Source: a virus. From it: 25,648 nt of DNA. The stretch covers positions 1 through 25,648 of IMG/VR virus record IMGVR_UViG_3300042868_002925; one strand, written 5' to 3'. The notes below the pieces were generated by a model. That model worked only from the letters and a program-made list of their open reading frames with translations. It was not told the DNA's origin and ran no database searches. Below, piece after piece: positions 14,824-22,224 of this stretch (positions within the stretch are counted from its first letter, which is position 1; every line of letters begins with the position of its first letter). The position numbers and the translations under genes are program-made.

Positions 14824-16044
14824 ATGTCTTTAAATTTAAAATGGCCCGGCAGTGGTTCAGCAATTGTAGCATTTTCCGGCTCAACAACATCATCAATGGG
14901 ATTAACTCCTTTTGGTATATATGATTTAGACCGTGATTTTTATACAGATGCACCAAAAACCGCTGGATGGTGTGCAAAACGATTGGGTTATCCAATTGTT
15001 GATGTTGAAATGATTGATGAACAATTTTACGCTTGTTTTGAAGAATCCGTATCGGAATATTCAGCACAGGTAAATCAATTCAACCTTAGAAACAACTTAG
15101 ATATTTTAAAAGGACAACCAAAAACCGCTAGAGATAACTATTCTCAAACGCTTGTTGATGGTTCGTTTTTACCAACTACAATTAGAATGTCCCAACAATA
15201 CGGTACATTGGCTGGCGTTGGTGGTAACACATCCCAAAAGAAAGCATATATTGAATTAACTCCAGGTCAACAAAAGTATAATTTGATGAGTGCATCGGTT
15301 GATATTGAAACTTCATCATCATTTGCAACCATATTTCAAGGACCATCCACGGTAGATGTAGTAAAAGTGTTCTACGAAGCAACTCCGGCAATTCAAAGAT
15401 TCTTTGACCCGTATTCGGTTGGTGGACAGGGTACGTTGAACTTAATGGATGAAATGGGATTTGGCTCATATTCTCCGGCAGCACAATTTTTACTAATGCC
15501 TCTATATGAGGATATGTTAAGAATACAAGCTATTGAATTTAATGACCATATTAGAAAATCACATCATAGTTTTAATATAGTTAACAATATAATTGAAGTA
15601 TTCCCCGTACCAAGAGCTGGACACGGACCTACTCGATTGTATTTTGATTATATGAGTAGAGATGAATTTGAACATAATTCACAAACCATTCAGTCGGACT
15701 CACTTTCTGATTACTCTGATATTCCATATGATTTCATACAATATAGTAAAGTTAATGATGTGGGTAAACAATGGATTAGAAAGTACACATTAGCATTAGC
15801 AAAGGAACTCTTAGGAGCGATTAGAGAAAAATATAGTTCAGTACCTATACCAGATGGAGAAGTATCCTTAGATGGAGCAGCATTGAGAGCAGAAGCGCAA
15901 GTGGAGAAGGATATGTTAGTAACTCAACTTAGAGAAAACTTAGAAGAGTTAAGTAGAAAGAATGTGATGGAAAATAAGGCACACGAATCAGACCATCAGC
16001 AAGAAATGTTGAGAAAAGTTCCTTTAAAAATATATGTAGGATAA
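14824..16044 (+). CDS. gp13: Neck protein (T4 gp13-like)
   Basis: 406 residues from ATG 14824. The frame extends left to 14761, but that part overlaps the terminator and promoter, so it is not coding. Near the N-terminus AKRLGYPIVDVEMIDEQFYACFEESVSEYS corresponds to the gp13 segment in which RLG-PI-VE is followed by a helix. Near the C-terminus QWIRKYTLALAKELLGAIREKYSSVPIPDGEVSLDGAALRAEAQVE (about 310-355) matches the gp13 helix-loop-helix ending. T4 gp13 has 309 residues, so there is an extra central beta-rich region (about 120-230). gp13 binds the portal after packaging and, with gp14, makes the neck and prepares tail joining. Confidence 0.82.
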   Translation: MSLNLKWPGSGSAIVAFSGSTTSSMGLTPFGIYDLDRDFYTDAPKTAGWCAKRLGYPIVDVEMIDEQFYACFEESVSEYSAQVNQFNLRNNLDILKGQPKTARDNYSQTLVDGSFLPTTIRMSQQYGTLAGVGGNTSQKKAYIELTPGQQKYNLMSASVDIETSSSFATIFQGPSTVDVVKVFYEATPAIQRFFDPYSVGGQGTLNLMDEMGFGSYSPAAQFLLMPLYEDMLRIQAIEFNDHIRKSHHSFNIVNNIIEVFPVPRAGHGPTRLYFDYMSRDEFEHNSQTIQSDSLSDYSDIPYDFIQYSKVNDVGKQWIRKYTLALAKELLGAIREKYSSVPIPDGEVSLDGAALRAEAQVEKDMLVTQLRENLEELSRKNVMENKAHESDHQQEMLRKVPLKIYVG

Positions 16045-16045
16045 T

Positions 16046-16501
16046 ATGGCAAAATTCGTATCAGATAGAGATGTAGCCTTTTTCAAAGGAATAGCGAGAG
16101 AATTAGTAGATGATGTAATACAAAATACTTTAGTTTTATTTAAAATAAACTTAAATGAAACAAAGATTAATATTTACGGAGAATCTATGAATAAGACTTG
16201 GTATGCCGGAGTTGAAGTATTTGGATTAATAGACAAAGAACCGGAAACAACTACATACGAAGGATTTGGTGCGGATAGAAATCAATCTATAACTTTCAAA
16301 TTAGATAGATGGATGCTTGAGGAAAAGAATATATACCCAGAAATTGGAGATGTTATTTTTTGGAATGAAGCATATTTTGAAATCGATAACACTAACGAGA
16401 TACAATTAGTAGGAGGACAAACGTATAACAATTTTAGTGTAGTTTGTTCAACATTTATGGTATCAAAATCTTCGTTAAACATAGAACATAGAATAAACTA
16501 A
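16046..16501 (+). CDS. gp14: Neck protein (T4 gp14-like, short form)
   Basis: 151 residues, starting one base after the gp13-like stop. Features fitting the gp14 neck family are an early helix (ARELVDDVIQNTLVLFKI), then INIYGES, beta strands around YAGVEVFGLIDKEP, and FGADRNQSITFKLDRWMLEE. These lead to a Pro-x-x-GD-x-I-F turn (YPEIGDVIFWNEAYFEI, about 111-127). T4 gp14 is 256 residues, so this is shorter. The call leans on order (gp13, gp14, gp15) as well as pattern. It would complete the head side of the neck. Confidence 0.68.
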   Translation: MAKFVSDRDVAFFKGIARELVDDVIQNTLVLFKINLNETKINIYGESMNKTWYAGVEVFGLIDKEPETTTYEGFGADRNQSITFKLDRWMLEEKNIYPEIGDVIFWNEAYFEIDNTNEIQLVGGQTYNNFSVVCSTFMVSKSSLNIEHRIN

Positions 16502-16505
16502 GAAT

Positions 16506-17627
16506 ATGTCAACAAATCCATTAAAAGCCGGTAGTAATAGGGCAAACGAAATAAAATCTGCAAAGGGTGATTTGAAAAGAAGCGTAACTCTCTTTGATAT
16601 AGATTATGCTATGATGTCTTATTTGGAGGATACTGTATTACCTACTTTATCCGATAGTAATGGTAGTGCAGTTAAAATTCCCGTAATATATGGTAATTCC
16701 GAAAGATGGAACGGAGCAAGAAGGCAGGGTATTTTCAGAGATGTAAAAGGTAAGATTCAATTACCACTATTAATGATTCGTAGAACATCGATTGCAAAGG
16801 ATGAAACTATGCCAATGCAGAATAGACACGTTTCATATCCAACTATTACAAAATATTCAAAAGATAATAGATACGATAGATTTAGTGCATTGGGTGGACC
16901 GGCAAGACCTAAATACGAATTATTCAATATTGTAATGCCTGATTATGTAGAGGTAAACTATGAATGTATGGTTTGGACATCGTTTACAGAACAATTAAAC
17001 GAAGTAATTGAACATCTTAATTTTACATCATCATATTGGGGTGATAAAGAAAAATATAAATTTAGAGCATCCGTATCGGAGTTTAATGTTATAAACGAAG
17101 TAGGGGAAGGCGCCGAAAGAATTAATAGAGTAGAATTTTCGCTTAATGTTAAGGCATACTTATTGCCAGAAACATTCGATGGAGAATCCACTACTAGAAA
17201 ATCAATGTCTGTTAAAAGAGTGGTTGTTGCAACTGAAACCGATGTAACCGGAAATGGTAGATTGGAGGGAATATTAACAACATCATCTCCATATTATGAT
17301 AATAAAGATTTGATTGATTTCTTATCATTGAATAATAGTAAAGTAGGTAGACCGATAACAAACAATACAATAACATTTAGTGGAATAAAACTTATAAAAG
17401 CTCCTACTCAATTAGAATCAGTAGTTAGCTCGGGAATTTCAGTAGGTGGGCAGATGTATGATATTAAAGTTTATATAAACGGAGCAAGATATTATCAAAC
17501 TTCACATTTTACAGTTGGAATTACAATAAATAGTTTAACAATAAACTTTATTCAAGCTAATTTAGGATTTGTAGTAGATAGTAACGATGAAATTATTATA
17601 ACAGGTAAATTTATCGATATTACATAA
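16506..17627 (+). CDS. gp15: Tail terminator/sheath stabiliser (T4 gp15-like)
   Basis: 373 residues (T4 gp15 is 272). The N-terminal two thirds follow gp15: VKIPVIYGNSERW (about 56-68), then LPLLMIRR, the Tyr/Arg segment before GGPARPKYELFNIVMPDYVEVNYECMVWTSF, and EQLNEVIEHLNF. After these come KYKFRASVSEF and RINRVEFSLNVKAYLLPETF. gp15 caps the tail tube and sheath and joins to the neck. The extra C-terminus (about 290-373) has a small beta module, IKVYINGARYYQTSHFTV ... LTINFIQ ... DEIIITGKF. It resembles the C-termini of the next two proteins. Its stop overlaps the next start in TAATG. Confidence 0.82.
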   Translation: MSTNPLKAGSNRANEIKSAKGDLKRSVTLFDIDYAMMSYLEDTVLPTLSDSNGSAVKIPVIYGNSERWNGARRQGIFRDVKGKIQLPLLMIRRTSIAKDETMPMQNRHVSYPTITKYSKDNRYDRFSALGGPARPKYELFNIVMPDYVEVNYECMVWTSFTEQLNEVIEHLNFTSSYWGDKEKYKFRASVSEFNVINEVGEGAERINRVEFSLNVKAYLLPETFDGESTTRKSMSVKRVVVATETDVTGNGRLEGILTTSSPYYDNKDLIDFLSLNNSKVGRPITNNTITFSGIKLIKAPTQLESVVSSGISVGGQMYDIKVYINGARYYQTSHFTVGITINSLTINFIQANLGFVVDSNDEIIITGKFIDIT

Positions 17628-17956
17628 TGAAACGAAGTCTATTAGATATAACTCAAAAAATGTTTAGGAAACGTATAATGGCTGTTTTAACTCCCAAAGA
17701 TTTAAATCATTCCGATTATTGGATATACGAAGCATCTGGGTATAAATTAGTGGATGTATTACGTGAAATCGAATTTAGAGAAACACAAGATAGATTACTA
17801 GTAATGATAAATACTCAAGGAATATCTCCGAGAGATTATATTGTTGAATCGGCTAGTGGTGGATTACTTATTAAATTTATAAAATCAAATTTTGAATTTG
17901 ATTTAGATGATGATGATTATATTGAAATACACGGAGATATAGAAAAATATGCTTAA
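17627..17956 (+). CDS. Small neck/tail protein with shared beta module
   Basis: 109 residues, no named family. A basic N-terminus (MKRSLLDITQKMFRKRIMAV) leads into a beta-type C-terminal half: RLLVMINTQGISPRDYIVES, then GGLLIKFIKSNFEFDLDDDD and YIEIHGDI. This half follows the same order as the end of the gp15-like protein: strand, turn, D/H-Y/F strand, I-x-F, then D-D-x-I-x-I-x-G. This pattern is common in phage tail appendage proteins. It is translationally coupled on both sides (one-base overlap upstream, 8-base overlap downstream). It probably is a tail-completion or neck-appendage component. Confidence 0.7.
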   Translation: MKRSLLDITQKMFRKRIMAVLTPKDLNHSDYWIYEASGYKLVDVLREIEFRETQDRLLVMINTQGISPRDYIVESASGGLLIKFIKSNFEFDLDDDDYIEIHGDIEKYA

Positions 17957-18455
17957 ACAATTTAACTCAAATGCCAGAAAGCTCAATAGAGTTGTTCCGA
18001 AGGATATTAAATCAAATACGTTAGATAACGATGCGTATATTGCATATTTGGAAAGTATTGCAGAAGCAGAATATACGGAACATAATACTAATATTCAGAA
18101 AACTAACTCCAAAACTCGTTCAAATCCAAATCCTACAAAAATTGTAAATAACAAATCCACAATTAAGAATTTTTATAACGAAATATTACAACATAGTGCT
18201 AGAAAAATTACTAAATCAGTTGATGAGTTTGATAATACATTAAATACTCTAACTATATATGATACTGTATTGGATTATGGAACAGAAGGAGCTTCTCCAA
18301 ATAATTTTGAAATATTAGTTTACGGATTACACATACCGGGTAATTTTATTATAACTGAAATTAATAACAATGTAGTAATACATCTAAACGATAGGTATAT
18401 AGATTTTGATTCTGTAACAATCAATGATATATATGTTATAGGCAAATTTAAATAA
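17949..18455 (+). CDS. Neck/tail-associated protein with shared beta module
   Basis: 168 residues. The N-terminal half is Asn/Lys-rich and mostly polar (residues 1-90, including a flexible SKTRSNPNPTKIVNNKST). The C-terminal half ends NFEILVYGLHIPGNFIITEI then NNVVIHLNDRYIDFDSVTIN and DIYVIGKFK, a third copy of the beta module described for the two preceding proteins. Function is unknown. Context suggests a neck whisker-like, collar or tail-completion part. The ATG overlaps the previous gene by 8 bases. Confidence 0.7.
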   Translation: MLKQFNSNARKLNRVVPKDIKSNTLDNDAYIAYLESIAEAEYTEHNTNIQKTNSKTRSNPNPTKIVNNKSTIKNFYNEILQHSARKITKSVDEFDNTLNTLTIYDTVLDYGTEGASPNNFEILVYGLHIPGNFIITEINNNVVIHLNDRYIDFDSVTINDIYVIGKFK

Positions 18456-18457
18456 TT

Positions 18458-18904
18458 ATGGCAACATTTATAAGATTAAAACAAATAGAAAGTGGTTCAG
18501 CATTAAATACTGCTGCACAAGTTGGTTCTGATTTTTCCCAATCAGTAGTTAATATTATTACGGGAGAAGTTACGGCTGTATTGCCAGATGGTATAGTATC
18601 ATCTTCTGCTCAAATATTTATTACTGGCACAATTGGATATAGTGATATTGCAACCGATATAGAAGTAGCAGTTATAAGTTCGTCTTTATCGGCATCGCAA
18701 GTTTTAATATCTTCATCAATAAGTTCTTCAATAGCAACTGCATTAAGTGGAAGTTTATCTTCGATAACGATATTAAGTTCATCAGTAAAGACTAGATTAG
18801 ATAGTTTAGAATTATTTAGTTCTTCATTAGATAATACATACGCTACTGATGCAGAACTTTCAATATCACAATCGAATATTGACATAGATATGGGTGAGTG
18901 GTAA
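18458..18904 (+). CDS. Ser-rich fibre-like protein
   Basis: 148 residues. Ser, Ile, Thr and Ala dominate: GIVSSSAQIF, ISSSLSASQVLISSSISSSI, LSGSLSSITILSSSV. The periodic hydrophobic residues amid Ser clusters resemble the hydroxyl-rich trimeric coiled coils of the larger fibre proteins downstream. The motif VSSSAQI matches the GSSQI/GSSQV boundary motif of those proteins. It ends DMGEW-COOH, like the DGGSF and DAGEF ends of the next two fibre proteins. It may be a short fibre or a fibre-attachment adaptor. It belongs to the neck operon, separated from the next gene by 104 bp. Confidence 0.68.
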   Translation: MATFIRLKQIESGSALNTAAQVGSDFSQSVVNIITGEVTAVLPDGIVSSSAQIFITGTIGYSDIATDIEVAVISSSLSASQVLISSSISSSIATALSGSLSSITILSSSVKTRLDSLELFSSSLDNTYATDAELSISQSNIDIDMGEW

Positions 18905-18950
18905 TATATAAAAATTAAATATATCGAACAAATTCACATTTATTTAGTGG

Positions 18951-18974
18951 TTACATAAATAATTGATATTTATA
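18951..18974 (+). promoter_or_regulatory. Putative late promoter, TTACATAA + TATTTATA
   Basis: TTACATAA (18951-18958) followed by GATATTTATAA (core TATTTATA 18967-18974), 34 bp before ATG 19009. It has the same arrangement as 14303-14328. No terminator with a U tract is seen in this 104-bp gap, so read-through from the neck operon is also likely. Confidence 0.42.
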
Positions 18975-19008
18975 AGGGAATTCAAATCAGAAAAAAGAAA
19001 AACCAAAT

Positions 19009-21426
19009 ATGGCACAAATCATTAAACACAGGCGTGGTAGTTTAGAAGCCCTATCAGCAGTAACCTCATCCTTACAAAAAGGTGAATTAGTAATTGCTTC
19101 AGGCTCATCGAATTTATCGGTAACTAACGGAGCATCGATTGTATTCGCAGTTCCGGAAAACGGACAAGTACAAGCGGTAAATAGATTTTTAGTAGGCAAT
19201 TCCGCACCAAATACGTTTGCAGCTGGAACTTATAATGGAATGGTAAATGGAGTTCCTTACTACGCAAGTGGTAGTTCTACATTATATTTATTAGGAGAAG
19301 GAGCAAATTCAATTCCAAACTTAGTAGGTAACATTCAATCATTCAGTTCGTCTGTTGCAACCTCAATAAATGCATTAAGTGCATCAATTGGTGGTGGTAG
19401 TATTGGTAATTCTGTAACAGCATTAAATACATTTACAGGTTCGCAAGAATCTAAGAATAGTACATTAGCAACTTATACAGGTTCGGTAAATACTAGATTA
19501 ACAAATTTAGAAAGTACTTCAGCTAGTGTAAACACATCTGTTGCGGCATTAAATACTTCATCAGCTTCACAGCAAGTTAGTATTGATGCTTTAAACACAT
19601 TTAGTGGTTCTGAAAATACTAAAGCATCTACATTAGCAACTTATACAGGTTCGGTTAATAGTAGATTAGACCAATTATCAACCGCAAGTGGAAGTGCTAT
19701 TACAAGATTGACCGCTTTAGAAGTTGAAACGGCTAATTTGGAAACATTTAGTGGTTCTCAATTGACTAAAGATGCAACATTAGCAACTATTACGGGTTCT
19801 TTGATTACATCCGCTTCAAACGCAGTAATAGCAAATACACAATTAAACTCATATACATCCTCATTAAGAACTGCATTTACTGCAAGTGGTGCAAATGTAA
19901 CATTTAGTGGAGATGTAACTATTCCTGGTAACTTAACAGTAGCAGGAACAACAACCGCAGTAAACTCTACTACGATTCAATTGGGAGATAACATAATTGA
20001 ATTAAATGGTACAGGTGTTGCAAATGGTGGTTTATTAGTTAAAGACCCAACTGCACCAAATACGGTAAGTGGTTCATTACTTTGGGATTCTACAAATGAC
20101 TACTGGAAAGCAGGAGCATCAGGAGCTGAAAGTAAATTATTAAGAGCAGTTGGTGATTCGGTAGTTACGGGTTCATCTCAAATTACTTTACAATCCACAA
20201 CAGGATTTACTGCGTTTGATACTGCATTGGCAACCATAACAGGTTCGTTAATAACATCGGCAAGTGCAGCAGCAATTGCAAACGCAAATCAAAATACATT
20301 TACATCTTCTGCATTAGTTAGATTCACAAATTTAGAAACAACTTCTGCTAGTGTTAATACTTCGATAGCAAACTTAAATAGTTTCACATCATCGAATAAC
20401 TCTACAACTTTATTAAACGCATTTACTGCATCAGCTGAAAGTAGATTTACAGCATTAGCAACTTACACTGGTTCAGTTGATACACGATTTACAACATTAG
20501 CAGCTGTAACGGCATCTTTGATTGTTGATGCAAATAATTTAGAAACATTTAGTGCATCGGTTCTTACTCAATTAGGTACATTAGCAACTTATACGGGTTC
20601 AGTTAGTACAAGATTAACAGAAGTTGGAGTAGTGACTGGTTCATTGATAGCATCCGCATCGGCTGCTAAAACTACAAATGATTCACAAGGAGTTTCAATA
20701 ACTAACTTAAATGCATCATCCGCATCTCAACAAATTAGTATTGATGCATTGAATTCATTCAGTAGTTCTGAAAATACTAAATCATCTACATTAGGAACTT
20801 ATACGGGTTCAGTTGATACAAGATTTACAACATTAGGAACTTTAACGGGTTCGAACGCAATCAGATTAACTAATTTAGAAACAACTTCTGCAAGTGTTAA
20901 TACGAGTGTTTCAAATATCAATACTTTCACTTCTTCTGCAAATAGTAGAATTACGGTATTAGAAGGTACAGGCACAATACAAGGTTTAGGTACTTCTAAT
21001 AACGTAACTTTCGCAAAAGTAACAACGACTGGAGATGTAATAGTTGGTGGAGATTTAGTAGTACAAGGTAATACTGTAACATTAAATACCGCTCAATTAG
21101 TAGTTGAGGATAAATTGATTACATTAGCAAGTGGTTCTACTTCAAACGCAACCGCAGATGGTGCAGGTATCGAAGTAGCAGGAACTACTGCAAGTTTCAA
21201 ATACAATGGAACAACCAATCAATTTAGTTCAAGCGTAGCACTCGCATCAAATATAACCGGTTCTATCAACTTAGGTTCGGCAGCAGGAAGTTCTAAGAGA
21301 GTAGCATTCCGAAACACAAATGGTAATTTGGATTTAGTTCCAACTGCAAGTGTATCGGGGGATTTACTACAATGGGATGGTACTGATTTTGTAATGAGTA
21401 ACACAATCGATGGTGGTTCATTCTAA
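19009..21426 (+). CDS. Long repetitive tail fibre protein
   Basis: 805 residues of Ser/Thr/Asn-rich repeats. The N-terminal domain (about 1-110: KHRRGSLEALSAVTSSLQKG, then GELVIASG) resembles phage fibre attachment domains. Next comes a long run of units such as LATYTGSV, TNLESTSASVNTS, ALNTFSGS and LEVETANLETFSGSQ, consistent with a trimeric hydroxyl-rich coiled coil. A beta module, GNLTVAGTTTAVNSTTIQLG then DNIIELNGTG and SGSLLWDSTNDYWKAG, sits near 305-375. A similar one, GDLVVQGNTVTLNTAQLVVE then DKLITLASG, sits near 680-705. The C-terminus is VMSNTIDGGSF. No S74 chaperone or catalytic domain is seen. It probably forms a fibre shaft used in adsorption. It shares long near-identical DNA tracts with the fibre gene at 22225. 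Confidence 0.85.
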   Translation: MAQIIKHRRGSLEALSAVTSSLQKGELVIASGSSNLSVTNGASIVFAVPENGQVQAVNRFLVGNSAPNTFAAGTYNGMVNGVPYYASGSSTLYLLGEGANSIPNLVGNIQSFSSSVATSINALSASIGGGSIGNSVTALNTFTGSQESKNSTLATYTGSVNTRLTNLESTSASVNTSVAALNTSSASQQVSIDALNTFSGSENTKASTLATYTGSVNSRLDQLSTASGSAITRLTALEVETANLETFSGSQLTKDATLATITGSLITSASNAVIANTQLNSYTSSLRTAFTASGANVTFSGDVTIPGNLTVAGTTTAVNSTTIQLGDNIIELNGTGVANGGLLVKDPTAPNTVSGSLLWDSTNDYWKAGASGAESKLLRAVGDSVVTGSSQITLQSTTGFTAFDTALATITGSLITSASAAAIANANQNTFTSSALVRFTNLETTSASVNTSIANLNSFTSSNNSTTLLNAFTASAESRFTALATYTGSVDTRFTTLAAVTASLIVDANNLETFSASVLTQLGTLATYTGSVSTRLTEVGVVTGSLIASASAAKTTNDSQGVSITNLNASSASQQISIDALNSFSSSENTKSSTLGTYTGSVDTRFTTLGTLTGSNAIRLTNLETTSASVNTSVSNINTFTSSANSRITVLEGTGTIQGLGTSNNVTFAKVTTTGDVIVGGDLVVQGNTVTLNTAQLVVEDKLITLASGSTSNATADGAGIEVAGTTASFKYNGTTNQFSSSVALASNITGSINLGSAAGSSKRVAFRNTNGNLDLVPTASVSGDLLQWDGTDFVMSNTIDGGSF
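19717..19763 (+). repeat. 47-bp tract identical to 23650-23696
   Basis: This stretch, coding LEVETANLETFSGSQ, is identical base for base to 23650-23696 in the second long fibre gene, while flanking sequence differs. A diverged third relative occurs near 24474-24518. Identity at wobble positions points to recent exchange or gene conversion rather than protein selection alone. Confidence 0.8.
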
Positions 21427-21433
21427 ATATTAA

Positions 21434-21462
21434 GCCCCCTCTAAAGGAGGGGGATTTTTTTT
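21434..21462 (+). terminator. GC-rich intrinsic terminator after long fibre gene
   Basis: Stem CCCCCTC (21435-21441) with GAGGGGG (21447-21453), 5-nt loop, then a run of eight T. It is the most GC-rich hairpin in the window. The next gene starts 32 bp later with no recognisable TATATTTATA motif between. Confidence 0.9.
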
Positions 21463-21494
21463 AAATTATTAATGAATAAAAAACACCAATCATA

Positions 21495-22133
21495 ATGGCT
21501 CAAAAAATATTACAAAAAAGGTCGCTAACAGCAGGGAAAGTTCCTGACACTGGCTCCCTATTAGTAGGTGAGTTGGGTATAAACGTTTACGATGGTAAAG
21601 TTTATATACACAAATCCGGTTCAAGCCAATCGATTGAAACTTTAGTTAGTACAAATTCGACTACAACCGGTTCTATTACCTTATTGGGTACGGGTTCATT
21701 TGGTGAGTTAAACGTTACAAACGATGTTAACGTTGGCAGTGATGTATTCGTAACGGGGGATATCGTTGGAAATGGTGATATTGATATCGCTGGGGCAGTA
21801 TCCGCATCAATTGTTTCCGCATCCGCATTTATTGGTTTTGGTGGTGGATTGACAGGAATTACAGCATCAATGAGACCGGATGATTTTGATTTCAATTCAG
21901 AACCATTCGCAGGAACAATAGGATATATACAAGGTAGTGGTTCACTTTACAAAGTAGCAACCACTTCAACGGCAGTAGAATTCAGATACAACGATGAGAT
22001 TAAAGGAACTTTTACAACTACAAATGGATTTAGTGGTTCACTTTACGGAATTGGCGATGTACTTGCATTTAGTGGTTCGGTAGCAAATAGATTAGCATCT
22101 TTGGAAGCTGGTTCAGATGCAGGAGAATTCTAA
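21495..22133 (+). CDS. Short fibre protein, paralogue of the next fibre's N-terminus
   Basis: 212 residues. Residues 1-100 are clearly paralogous to the start of the protein encoded at 22225: KRS/GKVP-TGSL/GE/N-YDGK, then SIE, TTGSITL, TGSFGELNVT, GDIDI. This GE-x-x-N-YDGK domain is a usual fibre N-terminal virion-attachment or cap domain. The rest is unique: GFGGGLTGITASMRPDDFDF, then beta strands, and the C-terminus GSDAGEF. It may be a stand-alone short fibre, or a hinge that pairs with its longer paralogue. It is enclosed by terminators on both sides. Confidence 0.8.
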   Translation: MAQKILQKRSLTAGKVPDTGSLLVGELGINVYDGKVYIHKSGSSQSIETLVSTNSTTTGSITLLGTGSFGELNVTNDVNVGSDVFVTGDIVGNGDIDIAGAVSASIVSASAFIGFGGGLTGITASMRPDDFDFNSEPFAGTIGYIQGSGSLYKVATTSTAVEFRYNDEIKGTFTTTNGFSGSLYGIGDVLAFSGSVANRLASLEAGSDAGEF

Positions 22134-22151
22134 TTACGATAATAAAAATAT

Positions 22152-22163
22152 TATATATTTATA
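22152..22163 (+). promoter_or_regulatory. TATATATTTATA motif abutting a terminator
   Basis: The recurrent motif lies directly against the hairpin that follows (22164), as at 11207-11251. It cannot drive the next gene efficiently unless the terminator is leaky. The motif may serve another role, or the real promoter may be in 22191-22224, which holds TTACATAA (22192-22199). Confidence 0.3.
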
Positions 22164-22190
22164 AAGGTACTACATAGTACCTTTTTTTTT
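22164..22190 (+). terminator. Intrinsic terminator after short fibre gene
   Basis: Stem AAGGTACT (22164-22171) with AGTACCTT (22176-22183), 4-nt loop ACAT, continued T tract to 22190. It separates the two paralogous fibre genes. Confidence 0.87.
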
Positions 22191-22224
22191 GTTACATAAC
22201 TCAAATAAATTATAGTCCATAAAT

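Noticed and set aside
18937-18964. Hairpin TTATTTA/TAAATAA between neck and fibre operons
   Set aside because: The stem is seven A-T pairs with a 9-nt loop and no T tract, too weak to call a terminator.
4876-22200. TTACATAA as an independent regulatory octamer
   Set aside because: Only three intergenic copies were seen and one to two are expected by chance in DNA this AT-rich; I kept it only as part of two composite promoter calls.
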